NCBI GenBank assembly: GCA_017794825.1
Contig: CP051237.1
Span: 1,798,001 to 1,862,000 of the forward strand
Source: Pararhizobium sp.
GTDB taxonomy: Bacteria > Pseudomonadota > Alphaproteobacteria > Rhizobiales > Rhizobiaceae
Reading direction: 5' to 3'
Length of the DNA: 64,000 nucleotides
Under the pieces are notes generated by a model. The model saw only the letters and a list, made by a program, of their open reading frames with translations, did not search any database and had not been told where the DNA came from. A program made the translations under genes and the position numbers. Below, one piece after another: positions 8,101 through 15,893 of this stretch; position 1 is the stretch's first letter; each line of letters opens with the position of its first letter.

Positions 8101-9225
8101 TCAGATAGGCTGTGCGGCGAGTGTTATCATTTTGACGAGCATCCCCTGGTGATCGGCTTCGGGCGAATGACTGGTTTCCCATTCGCCAACCTGTATCGAC
8201 GCCTCGCACAGGGTTTTGCAGCGCTCGTAGCGGCGGTCATGGAAAGATGCGAAAGCCTCTTCCACCGTCGGCTTGCCGGCCAGTTCATCCGCGAGCACAA
8301 CCGCGTCCTCGATCGCCATGCCGGCGCCCTGGGCAAGATGCGGCGTCGTCGTGTGCGCCGCGTCGCCAATGAGGATCACGCGGCCCTTGAACCAGGGCTC
8401 CGCGACGAAAATCACTTCCATCGGCTTGTAGACGACCTCGTCCGGGTCGCTGATCTCGTCGCGCAACGCGCCGATGACGCCGGAATAGCTCTTCAGCCGG
8501 TCGCGCATCAGCGCCGGCAGTTCCTCTTTCGGCATGCGCGGATTGCCAGGCTCGACGGAGGTGACGAACATGTACATCAGATCGTCGGAGAGCGGGCAAA
8601 GGCCGGCGTTGCCCTCGGGAGTGGGATAGGCGCAAAGGTGATCCATCGCCTGCGGCCGCGGAAAATTGTGTCGCCACACCGCCTGACCGGTGAATCGCGG
8701 CGCATAGGCGTCGCCGAAGAGGATATCCCGAACCCTGGAATGGAGACCGTCGGCGCCAACGACGACCTCATAGCGGTCCTTCGCGCCATCGGCGAAGGTG
8801 ACGTCCACGCCCGTCTCATCAGAAACCAGATTGCTGACCGTCTGGCCCAACGTCACGCGAACGCCGCGGGCCTCGGCCTCAGCGGTCAGCACCTTGTGCA
8901 GAGCCGGCCGGGACACGCCGAGATTGGCGGGATAGTCAGGCCCTGCGAGACGAAGCGCGGGAAGCTTCGCCAGAAGCGAGCCGTCCGGCGCATAAAGACA
9001 GGGATGATCAAACGGAAACGCAGCGTCGAGATATTTGTCGACGATGCCAAGGTCGGCCATCGCCCTGACGACGTTCGACTGCTGAATGATGCCTACGCCG
9101 TAGACGGTCCATTCCCGCTTGATCTCCACGATTTCGGATTGGACGCCGCGATCGGCCAGCGCTATCGCCAGACACAATCCTGAAATGCCCCCTCCGACGA
9201 TCAATACCCTGTCGACGCTCGTCAA
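8101..9225 (-). CDS. FAD-dependent aromatic monooxygenase (salicylate hydroxylase-like)
   Basis: This 374-residue class A flavoprotein monooxygenase has the three hallmark motifs: GGGISGLCLAIALADRG near residue 11 (ADP binding), GADGLHSRVRD near 160 (DG), and GDAAHTTTPHLAQGAGMAIEDA near 290 (GD, flavin ribityl). The family hydroxylates aromatic rings ortho or para to an existing substituent using NAD(P)H and O2. The start is TTG at 9225, supported by GGGAGGAG. It leads an operon with the NmrA-like protein and the GST and is divergent from the LysR gene. Confidence 0.85.
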   Translation of the reverse strand: MTSVDRVLIVGGGISGLCLAIALADRGVQSEIVEIKREWTVYGVGIIQQSNVVRAMADLGIVDKYLDAAFPFDHPCLYAPDGSLLAKLPALRLAGPDYPANLGVSRPALHKVLTAEAEARGVRVTLGQTVSNLVSDETGVDVTFADGAKDRYEVVVGADGLHSRVRDILFGDAYAPRFTGQAVWRHNFPRPQAMDHLCAYPTPEGNAGLCPLSDDLMYMFVTSVEPGNPRMPKEELPALMRDRLKSYSGVIGALRDEISDPDEVVYKPMEVIFVAEPWFKGRVILIGDAAHTTTPHLAQGAGMAIEDAVVLADELAGKPTVEEAFASFHDRRYERCKTLCEASIQVGEWETSHSPEADHQGMLVKMITLAAQPI

Positions 9226-9260
9226 TCTCTCCTCCCTGAAAGACCGCTGTTGGAAATTTG

Positions 9261-9278
9261 TTTATACGACCGACCAAA
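9261..9278. promoter_or_regulatory. Copy 4 of the shared operator (one arm degenerate)
   Basis: TTTATACGACCGACCAAA keeps one perfect arm (CGACCAAA); the other arm reads TTTATACG. A further lone CGACCAAA half-site lies at 9312-9319. Both are between the divergent monooxygenase and LysR genes. Confidence 0.45.
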
Positions 9279-9339
9279 TCGTGTAAAATTATTTATTACG
9301 AATGGATGTATCGACCAAACTGATAGGTCATCGACGGAA

Positions 9340-10260
9340 ATGCGTTTCAACGAACTCGATCTCAACCTGCTGATTGCGCTGGACGCGCTGATCGAGGAAC
9401 AGAACGTATCCGCGGCGGCCGAACGCATGCATCTCAGCCAGTCGGCGATGAGCGGCGCGCTCGCCCGGCTGCGGGTTGCGCTTGGCGATCAGATCCTGGT
9501 GCAGAACGGCCGCCGGATGGTTCCGACGCCGCGCTGCACGGAGCTCGGCCCGGCGGTCAAGGATGTCCTGTCGCGTATCGAGCGCAATGTGCTCACCCGG
9601 CCGGAATTCGATCCGGCCACGTCACGGCGCACGCTGTCCATCATGTCTTCGGATTTTGCGCTTTCCGTCGGATTGTCCCCAGCGTTGAAAACCATCGCGC
9701 GCGCGGCGCCGGGCATGCGGTTCGAAATCCTTCCGGTCAACAGCGATCCATTCGGAACGCTTGATCGCGGTGAAATCGAGCTGCTCGTCATTCCGGAGAT
9801 TTATGCCGCGCCGGACAACCCGCACGTCCGCCTGTTCGAAGACGAATATGTCTGCGTCGCCTGGCGCGAGAACCGGCGCCTGGCAAACGGGCTGGACGCG
9901 GATGCGCTGGGCAGCCTTCCCCATGTCGTGGTGGAATTCGAGAGACAGCGCGTCCAGTCGGCCTTTGACTGGCTGCGGCAGAGCCTCGGACGCGCGCCGG
10001 CCCGTTCGATCCGCGTATCGGGATACAATGTTGTTCCGTTCCTGATAGCCGGCACAGAGCGCATCAGCCTCATGCACTCGCGGCTCGCCGCCATCTACGC
10101 ACGCATGTTGCCGCTCAGGATCGATCCGTTGCCGATCGACCTTCCGAAGATCGTCGAAGTGATTCAATGGAAGACAGCAAACGGAACCGACGAAGGGCTG
10201 ATGTGGGTTGTCAACACCCTTGTCGCCCAGGCAGGTGACGGGAACGGCGCAGGCAGCTAA
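9340..10260 (+). CDS. LysR-family regulator, NodD-like subgroup
   Basis: This 306-residue LysR regulator has an N-terminal winged HTH (MRFNELDLNLLIALDALIEE, then VSAAAERMHLSQSAMSGALARLR) that closely resembles the NodD/LinR-type group, followed by an effector-binding domain. The start at 9340 matches the conserved family N-terminus; upstream codons in frame run through the promoter. It is divergent from the monooxygenase operon, the usual layout for a LysR protein controlling its neighbour in response to an aromatic inducer. No nod genes are nearby. Confidence 0.85.
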   Translation: MRFNELDLNLLIALDALIEEQNVSAAAERMHLSQSAMSGALARLRVALGDQILVQNGRRMVPTPRCTELGPAVKDVLSRIERNVLTRPEFDPATSRRTLSIMSSDFALSVGLSPALKTIARAAPGMRFEILPVNSDPFGTLDRGEIELLVIPEIYAAPDNPHVRLFEDEYVCVAWRENRRLANGLDADALGSLPHVVVEFERQRVQSAFDWLRQSLGRAPARSIRVSGYNVVPFLIAGTERISLMHSRLAAIYARMLPLRIDPLPIDLPKIVEVIQWKTANGTDEGLMWVVNTLVAQAGDGNGAGS

Positions 10261-10296
10261 ACAGGATCAACCAAACAAGACAGGATACGGGGATCA

Positions 10297-10980
10297 ATGA
10301 GCGAGAAGGCAAAGGCGACGACATCGCCAAGCAGGCGCAGGTCGACGCAGAAATCCGGCGCCGACAACACCCGGGACAAGATCCTGGACGCCGCCGAATT
10401 GCTGTTCGGCGAACGCACCTTCGACACCGTGTCCCTCCGCGACATCACCCAGAAAGCCGACGTCACGCTGGCGCTGGCCAGCTACCATTTCGGGACAAAG
10501 GAAAAGCTGTTCGCGGAAGTGGTCGGACGGCGGGCCGACATTTTGTGCGCCATGCGTCGCGAGCGGCTGAAGGCGCTGGAAGACGAAGGAAATCTCAGCA
10601 CGGAAACGATCCTCGACGCCTTCATGCATCCGCTGTTCGAACAGATGATCAAGGGTTCGGAAGGCTGGCAGTCCTACCTGCTCATCCTGGCGCAACTCGG
10701 GCAATCCAATCGCTGGCTCGATCTGCTGCATGTGAATTTCGACGAAACCGCGGCGCTGTTCCTGGACCAGTTGCGAGTCCAGCTTCCACGCGCGCCCGAA
10801 CCGGTTCTGATCCGCGGTTTTTCGCTCGCGCTGGTCGCCATGTTGCAAACGCTGTCGAAAAACCGGCGCGTGGACGCCATCACGTCGGGAACCGTGTCGG
10901 CCGACCAGCTCGACGACGCCTACCCGGTTCTTCTCAAATTCGTGGTGAAGGGTCTGGAAGGCCTTTCGGATCTTTCCTGA
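10297..10980 (+). CDS. TetR-family transcriptional regulator
   Basis: This 227-residue regulator has a TetR HTH at about residues 27-70 (TRDKILDAAELLFGERTF, VSLRDITQKADVTLALASYHFGTKEKLFAEVV) and a helical ligand-binding domain. It starts 36 bases after the LysR gene and may be co-transcribed with it. It is one of two TetR proteins that could bind the shared operators. Confidence 0.85.
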   Translation: MSEKAKATTSPSRRRSTQKSGADNTRDKILDAAELLFGERTFDTVSLRDITQKADVTLALASYHFGTKEKLFAEVVGRRADILCAMRRERLKALEDEGNLSTETILDAFMHPLFEQMIKGSEGWQSYLLILAQLGQSNRWLDLLHVNFDETAALFLDQLRVQLPRAPEPVLIRGFSLALVAMLQTLSKNRRVDAITSGTVSADQLDDAYPVLLKFVVKGLEGLSDLS

Positions 10981-10995
10981 GCTGACTCGATTCCT

Positions 10996-11024
10996 TTGAC
11001 AGTGATCTCTGGCTCTTCTAGTAA
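10996..11024 (+). promoter_or_regulatory. Sigma70-type promoter of the SDR locus
   Basis: TTGACA at 10996-11001, a 17-base spacer and TAGTAA at 11019-11024. The operator copy starts at the end of the -10 box, so repression by occlusion is likely. Confidence 0.55.
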
Positions 11025-11041
11025 TTGGTCGACCAACCAAA
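11024..11041. promoter_or_regulatory. Copy 5 of the shared 18-bp operator
   Basis: ATTGGTCGACCAACCAAA matches the consensus at all but one arm position and also contains the perfect 12-bp palindrome TTGGTCGACCAA. It lies between the -10 box and the AAGGAG ribosome site of the SDR locus. Confidence 0.75.
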
Positions 11042-11062
11042 ATGCAGAAGGAGCTTTCGTTC

Positions 11063-12072
11063 ATGGCGTCGGCGCTGTTTGATCTTACGGGCAAGACGGC
11101 CCTGGTAACCGGCTCCCATCGCGGCCTGGGTTTCTCGATGGCGCGCGAACTGGGCCGCGCCGGCGCGCGCGTCGTCATTTCAAGCAACGAACCCGAAGGA
11201 TGCGAAGCAGCGCGACAGAAGATTGCGCGGGAAAGCATCGAGGTCCTGTCTATTCCTTGCGACGTGGGCGTGGACGCCGAACTCGACCGACTTGTGGCCG
11301 AAACCGAAGCCGGCTTCGGACCGATCGACATTCTTGTTTGCAACGCCGGGATCAACCCGCATTTCGGATCGCTGACCGAGGCGACGGACGACGAATATGA
11401 CGCCATCATGCGCATCAATCTGCGCAGCGTGGTTCAGCTCTGCAACCGCGTGATTCCAGGCATGGCGGAGAGGAAAGACGGCGCGGTCATCCTGACATCG
11501 TCCCTTTCCGGTCTGCGCGGAAACGCAAAGATCGGGATCTATGCCCTTTCGAAAGCCGCAATCGCCCAGCTTGCCCGCAACGCCGAACTACCGACTTGTG
11601 GCCGAAACCGAAGCCGGCTCGGACCGATCGACATTCTTGGCAACGCGGTCAACCCGCATTTCGGATGCTGACCGAGGCGACGGACGACGAATATGACGCC
11701 ATCACGCATCAATCTGCGCAGCGTGGTTCGCTCTGCAACCGCGCCTGGCGGAGAGGAAAGACGGCGCGGTCAGACATCGTCCCTTTCCGGTCTGCGCGGA
11801 CGGATCGGGATCTATGCCCTCGAAGCCGCAATCGCCCAGCTTGCCCGGCCGTCGAGTTCGGCCCGGTCAATGTGCCGTCAACGCAATATAGATACGGAGT
11901 TTTCGAAGCCGATGACCGGCAATCCGGACCACGCATCCTGAAAACGCCGCTGCGCCGGGTGGGAAAACCGGAGGATATCGCAGGCGCTGCCGTGTTCCTC
12001 GCCTCGCCGGCCGGCGCCTTTGTCACCGGCCACAATCTCGTCGTGGACGGCGGCACGGTCATCGGAGACTGA
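11063..12072 (+). pseudogene. Short-chain dehydrogenase/reductase interrupted by a deletion-riddled internal duplication
   Basis: The start (ATG with AAGGAG 10 bases upstream) and the first about 170 codons form a clean classical SDR: GSHRGLGFSMA cofactor loop, CNAGIN, and Tyr-x-x-x-Lys in YALSKAA. At 11581 the sequence falls back to repeat 11275-11577; this second copy has lost 36 bases in 15 places, so the frame stops at 11669-11671. The SDR C-terminus ([23 protein letters not shown] to the end) reappears in frame only from about 11940. As written no full protein is made. The intact gene would encode about 250 residues, so the locus is either a decayed gene or an assembly error. Confidence 0.85.
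11275..11847 (+). repeat. Near-tandem duplication, second copy with deletions only
   Basis: Copy 1 is 11275-11577 (303 bases), copy 2 is 11581-11847 (267 bases). A hand alignment needs 15 deletions totalling 36 bases in copy 2, with no substitution and no insertion. Bases 11848-11940 look similarly gapped against the SDR family pattern. Confidence 0.85.
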
Positions 12073-12378
12073 TCAGAAGTCGGCGCGCTCGACGGCTATC
12101 CTGAAGTGATGGACCGATGGCGGTTCGGCGAAGAAGGGGCCGACCAGACTGCGCCACTGCTGAAACAGCTCCGACTCGCGAAAGTCGACGGTATGGGCTT
12201 CCAGGGTCTCCCAGCGGATGATCGCCTGATAGAGTTCCGGCGCCTCGAGACACTTCTGCAAGTGCAGTCCCTTGCAACCCTTTGCCTGCCGAAAGACGTC
12301 GACAGCTTCACGGAAAGCCGCTTCGAACCGCGCCTCGTCTCCGGCCGTAACCTTGATGGACGCCACTTCAATGATCAT
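12073..12378 (-). CDS. Antibiotic biosynthesis monooxygenase (ABM) domain protein
   Basis: This 101-residue ferredoxin-like fold protein of the ABM/dimeric alpha-beta barrel family (MIIEVASIKVTAGDEARFEAAF at the N-terminus, CKGLHLQKCLEAPELYQAIIRWE in the middle). Such small dimeric proteins are cofactor-free quinone-forming monooxygenases or muconolactone-isomerase-like enzymes. The start at 12378 has AGGAG seven bases upstream. Its stop abuts the stop of the convergent SDR locus. It is the last gene of the operon that begins at 15047. Confidence 0.8.
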   Translation of the reverse strand: MIIEVASIKVTAGDEARFEAAFREAVDVFRQAKGCKGLHLQKCLEAPELYQAIIRWETLEAHTVDFRESELFQQWRSLVGPFFAEPPSVHHFRIAVERADF

Positions 12379-12413
12379 ATGCAATCTCCTGCCTTTGTCC
12401 GTCGGTCAGGTCC

Positions 12414-13199
12414 CTACCATGCGAGCGCCCCGCCATCGACGCGAAAATCTGCGCCGGTGACATAGGTCGATTCGTCCGAAGCAAGATAGACGGCCATCCA
12501 GGCGATATCTTCCGGCTTGCCGAGCCGATCCACCATCAGCTTCTCATGCACGGCGGCCAGCAGTTCGGGCCGTTCCAGCACCGGTTTCGTCGCCGATGTG
12601 ACGATCATTCCGGGCGAGATTGAGTTGGCCCTTATTCCGTGCGGTCCGCCTTCCATGGCAAGCTGTCGCGTCATTGCGAGCACGCCGCCCTTGCCGGCCG
12701 TGTGGGCGAGCGCCGGCGAATCCTTGAGAGCGACATAGGCGTTCGCCGAGGCCAGATTGACGATCGAGCCGCCGCCGGACGCCTTCATGTGCGGCCATGC
12801 CTGCTTCGTCATCAGGAACACCGTGTCCAGTTCGCCCGTCAGCGTCCGGCGCCAGTGCGTCTCGTAATCCATCTCCTCGATCCAGACGAATTCCGCGACG
12901 GCCGCGGCGTTGACGAGCACGTCGACCCGTCCGTTGTCTCCTGCGATCTTCGTAACAAGAGCCTCGACTGCCGCTGGATTGGTCAGGTCGGCCTCGTAAG
13001 CCGCAATGGCGTTGCCTTCGCCTTCAGCCGTCCTGACGGTTTCGTCGAGCGAGGCCCTGTCGATATCGACGGCGCAGACCGTTGCGCCATGGCGGGCGAA
13101 CATCAGCGCGCACCCCTGGCCGATGCCGCTGCCGGCGCCTGTGACCACGGCGACCTTGCCGGCGAGCCTCTCGGACAATTTTCCTTCACCCGTCATCAT
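12414..13199 (-). CDS. SDR-family oxidoreductase with His at the catalytic Tyr position
   Basis: This 261-residue classical-length SDR has the cofactor motif TGAGSGIGQGCA (about 20-31), NAAA at 97-100 and the active-site Ser in NLASANA (151). The expected Tyr-x-x-x-Lys reads HTAGK (His166, Lys170). The C-terminal pattern ANSISPGMI, GKPEDIAWMAVYLASDES, TGADFRVDGG is normal. Some SDR subgroups carry such a replacement, so the enzyme may still be active or act as a partner subunit. It overlaps the upstream SDR gene by four bases. Confidence 0.8.
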   Translation of the reverse strand: MMTGEGKLSERLAGKVAVVTGAGSGIGQGCALMFARHGATVCAVDIDRASLDETVRTAEGEGNAIAAYEADLTNPAAVEALVTKIAGDNGRVDVLVNAAAVAEFVWIEEMDYETHWRRTLTGELDTVFLMTKQAWPHMKASGGGSIVNLASANAYVALKDSPALAHTAGKGGVLAMTRQLAMEGGPHGIRANSISPGMIVTSATKPVLERPELLAAVHEKLMVDRLGKPEDIAWMAVYLASDESTYVTGADFRVDGGALAW

Positions 13200-14023
13200 G
13201 GTTGCCTGTCTTCCGGCGACGGGAAGAATTCGCGCAGCCGGGCGTATCCGGGGATATGGATCGATGTTCCGCCATCGGCGGCGATCGCCTGTCCGGTGAT
13301 GTAGCGGGCTTCGTCCGAAACCAGAAAGGCCACGGTATGGGCGATGTCCATGGGGTCGCCGAGATCGGGGGTAAGCGTCTCCTCCCGCACGATCTCGAGC
13401 AGCCGGTCAGGCAGGTTTTCGAGCGCGGATTTCGAACCCGTCAGGCCTGGCAGCACGGTGTTGGCGCGAATGCCCAGGCGACCATGGGACGTCGCGATGG
13501 ACCGCGTCATCTGAATGACGGCGGCCTTGGACGCGCTGTAGGCGGCCTGAATGACATTGCCCTGCAGGGCGAGGTTCGAAGCCGTATTGACGATGACGCC
13601 GGAGCGCTGGCGCTCCATGATCTTCAGGGCTTCGCGACAGCACAGCATGGTTCCGCGCGTATTGACCGCAAAGCAGATGTCCCAGACGTCCGTCTCCATG
13701 CCGCCGATGTCGAGATCGCGCTGCGCCAGTTCGGGAGTCAGGATCGCGGCGTTGTTGTCCATGATGTCAAGCCGGCCGAAGCGCTTGACGACAGTTTCGA
13801 ACATTGCGACGACGCTGCTCTCCTCCGAAAGGTCGAGGCCAATTGCGATAGAATCCGAACCGGCAGAGACCAACTCTTCTGCGACCGCTTCAGCCCTGTC
13901 TCGCTCGATATCGGCGACGACCACTCTTGCGCCGCGCTCGCTGAGCAAGCGGCAGGTGGCGGAGCCAATGCCGCCTGCCCCGCCGGTTACGATCGCCACG
14001 CGTCCTTCAAGCGTATTGCCCAT
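13196..14023 (-). CDS. SDR-family oxidoreductase
   Basis: This 275-residue classical SDR has GGAGGIGSATCRLL (cofactor, about 15-28), NNAAI, an intact YSASK catalytic motif and RANTVLPGLTGS. It is predicted to be an NAD(H)-dependent alcohol or dihydrodiol dehydrogenase. GAGGAGG precedes the ATG. It is co-transcribed with the amidohydrolase upstream and a second SDR downstream. Confidence 0.85.
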   Translation of the reverse strand: MGNTLEGRVAIVTGGAGGIGSATCRLLSERGARVVVADIERDRAEAVAEELVSAGSDSIAIGLDLSEESSVVAMFETVVKRFGRLDIMDNNAAILTPELAQRDLDIGGMETDVWDICFAVNTRGTMLCCREALKIMERQRSGVIVNTASNLALQGNVIQAAYSASKAAVIQMTRSIATSHGRLGIRANTVLPGLTGSKSALENLPDRLLEIVREETLTPDLGDPMDIAHTVAFLVSDEARYITGQAIAADGGTSIHIPGYARLREFFPSPEDRQP

Positions 14024-14039
14024 TCGGCGCCCTCCTCAT

Positions 14040-15047
14040 TCAGTCGATAGAGAAAACCCGGCGCGCCGTCAGTTCGCTGATCTGGCGTCGTTCCTCCGGT
14101 GAAAGCTCTATTGCGTTGTAATCCTGCACCACCGCGCGCTGATCTTCCATCGGATAGTCAGCCGCAAACATGATACGGTCGGCTCCCAGAATGTCGATCG
14201 CCGCCCTCAAGGGCGCCGGGAAATTCATGCCGCTCGTCGAAACGGTGAAGTTCGACCTGAAATACTCGCTCGGCTTCTTCGGCAACGGCTTGACGCCGGT
14301 GACCCCCACTTCGAACGGATAGCGGTTGTCGATGCGATCGAGCAGAAACGGCAGCGTTTCTCCCAGATGACCGAGCACGATCTGAAGTTTCGGAAACCGC
14401 TCGAATACGCCGGCGGCGATCATGCGAAGCGCGTGTGTTCCGGTCTCGACCGCGTACCCCCATCCGACGGTGAAGCCGGTCATGGCCATCAGCGTTTTTT
14501 CCAGGCCCGCGCCCGGCTCCCGCGGATGCAGGTAGACCGGAACGTTCAACGCCTCCGCCGCTTCCAGCAGGGGCCAGAATTTCTCGTCGTCCAGATATTC
14601 GTCGTTCGTGTGGGAATTGATGACGAGACCGTTCAGGCCCAGAACAGTGATCGCACGCTCCAGTTCCTTGGCGGCTTCAGCCGCGGCTTGCGGCGGAGCG
14701 ACAGCAAGACCGGCGAACCGATCCGGGAACTCGGCGATCGCCTGATGCAGGCGGTCATTGGCGAGCCTGGCAAGACTCAGTCCGGTTTCCGGATCGAATT
14801 TCTGCACGCCGGGGGCGGAAACGGCAAGCACCTGGATGTCGACTCCGTCGGCGTCCATTTCCGCGATTCTGCCCGCGCCGATATCCAGAAGCCGCGGCAT
14901 GAAGGGTCCGGCGATCGGACCCGATTTCATGCTTGGAACGCCGCCCGCAAGACGCTTCAGTTCGTCGATGATCTCCGGAATGAGGAAACTCTCCTCCACC
15001 GAGATCAGCTTGATAGGTTCGCTATCGCTACCGGTCTGTGCGCTCAC
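14040..15047 (-). CDS. Amidohydrolase-family decarboxylase (LigW / gamma-resorcylate decarboxylase-like)
   Basis: This 335-residue amidohydrolase of the ACMSD/LigW group carries family elements PVYLHPREPGAG, LGHLGETLPFLLDRIDNR and MFAADYPMED (metal ligands His, His, Asp) and an N-terminal VEESF where relatives have an E-x-H type motif. Relatives decarboxylate hydroxybenzoates such as 5-carboxyvanillate or 2,6-dihydroxybenzoate without O2, or hydrate related species. A GTG start at 15047 is chosen because GGGAGGAC lies six bases upstream; the frame extends to 15083 without a ribosome site. It is the first gene of the operon down to 12073, with an operator copy in front. Confidence 0.8.
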   Translation of the reverse strand: MSAQTGSDSEPIKLISVEESFLIPEIIDELKRLAGGVPSMKSGPIAGPFMPRLLDIGAGRIAEMDADGVDIQVLAVSAPGVQKFDPETGLSLARLANDRLHQAIAEFPDRFAGLAVAPPQAAAEAAKELERAITVLGLNGLVINSHTNDEYLDDEKFWPLLEAAEALNVPVYLHPREPGAGLEKTLMAMTGFTVGWGYAVETGTHALRMIAAGVFERFPKLQIVLGHLGETLPFLLDRIDNRYPFEVGVTGVKPLPKKPSEYFRSNFTVSTSGMNFPAPLRAAIDILGADRIMFAADYPMEDQRAVVQDYNAIELSPEERRQISELTARRVFSID

Positions 15048-15113
15048 ATTGTCCTCCCGCAAGCCGCTGTCGCGACGGGACACTAGCTTTCGGGTTCGAT
15101 GGAGGCAACAATA

Positions 15114-15131
15114 ATTGGTTGGTTGACCAAA
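15114..15131. promoter_or_regulatory. Copy 6 of the shared 18-bp operator
   Basis: ATTGGTTGGTTGACCAAA, identical in its inner 17 bases to the copy at 21839-21856. It lies in the gap between the tetR stop (15142) and the amidohydrolase start (15047), where the operon promoter must be. Confidence 0.7.
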
Positions 15132-15141
15132 TAATTTTTCT

Positions 15142-15780
15142 TCAGCGCGGCGTCGCTCCGATGAGATAGGCGCGGCAGGCCCTGCTCATTTCGGAGACGA
15201 ACGTGTTCCAGTCGATGGCAGTGGCGGATTCGAAGGTCGGACCGGACATGATGCGCCGGGTCAGGCTTGCATAGATCATTCTGAAGCTGACATCCGTTGC
15301 GATCCTCGGATCTTCATGGACGAAAAGCCGAACATGATCGATAAGAAACGTCTCGAAATGCCGCGCCAGCGCCAGGCTCGACTGCGATCCGCGCGCGCGC
15401 GTTTCTTCGTCGGTCGCGCCGCGCAGGATCATCACCCGCAACAGCGCCTCGTGACGTTGAAAATGATCCGCCATGCCCTGGATCGCGGCGTTGATTACAG
15501 CATCATCGCTTAGACCGCCTGTTCCTATATCGAGAAACAGCTGCTCCTGCTCCCTGTCGAGGCGCTTCAATATCTGTTCCTGCAAAGCCGTGAACAACAC
15601 GTCCTTGTTGCGGAACCGCTGATAGATCGAGCCGACGGAAACGCCGGAACGCTCGCTGACTTCGGCGATCGAGAATCCGTCATATCCGTGTTCGGCCAGA
15701 ATCTGCTCGCCCGCGTCCAGCACGCGTTGCTGCGATTGCCTGCTTCTGACCTGGGTCGCCGGACGGACCGAGATATCCAT
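15142..15780 (-). CDS. TetR-family transcriptional regulator, probably autoregulated
   Basis: This 212-residue TetR protein has an HTH at about residues 15-60 (SQQRVLDAGEQILAEHGYDG, FSIAEVSERSGVSVGSIYQRFRNKDVLFTAL). The ATG at 15780 with AGGA upstream is preferred; the open frame to 15867 crosses the operator. A perfect copy of the shared palindrome (15793-15810) lies 13 bases upstream of the start, making this protein the best candidate for the repressor of the whole island. Confidence 0.85.
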   Translation of the reverse strand: MDISVRPATQVRSRQSQQRVLDAGEQILAEHGYDGFSIAEVSERSGVSVGSIYQRFRNKDVLFTALQEQILKRLDREQEQLFLDIGTGGLSDDAVINAAIQGMADHFQRHEALLRVMILRGATDEETRARGSQSSLALARHFETFLIDHVRLFVHEDPRIATDVSFRMIYASLTRRIMSGPTFESATAIDWNTFVSEMSRACRAYLIGATPR

Positions 15781-15792
15781 ATTCCATTCCTG

Positions 15793-15810
15793 TTTGGTCG
15801 CCCGACCAAA
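15793..15810. promoter_or_regulatory. Copy 7 of the shared 18-bp operator
   Basis: TTTGGTCGCCCGACCAAA is a perfect palindrome with 8-bp arms and a CC centre, between the tetR gene (15780) and the divergent dioxygenase gene (15894). Confidence 0.75.
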
Positions 15811-15816
15811 TTTCTC

Positions 15817-15845
15817 TTGAATTAGAATCGCCATTCTAATATAGA
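15817..15845 (+). promoter_or_regulatory. Dioxygenase promoter with a second kind of palindrome in its spacer
   Basis: TTGAAT (15817-15822), a 17-base spacer and TATAGA (15840-15845) form a good sigma70 promoter for the gene at 15894. The spacer is almost filled by ATTAGAAT-CGCC-ATTCTAAT (15821-15840), a perfect inverted repeat unlike the 18-bp operator, so a second regulator may act here. Confidence 0.6.
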
Positions 15846-15893
15846 TCGAAGCCGACACATCCATCAAGCGTATCGTCTATCAGGGAGGACACC

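Noticed and set aside
9340..10260. True NodD and symbiosis locus
   Set aside because: Only the HTH resembles NodD; no nod, nif or fix genes or nod box were seen. Many catabolic LysR proteins share this N-terminus.
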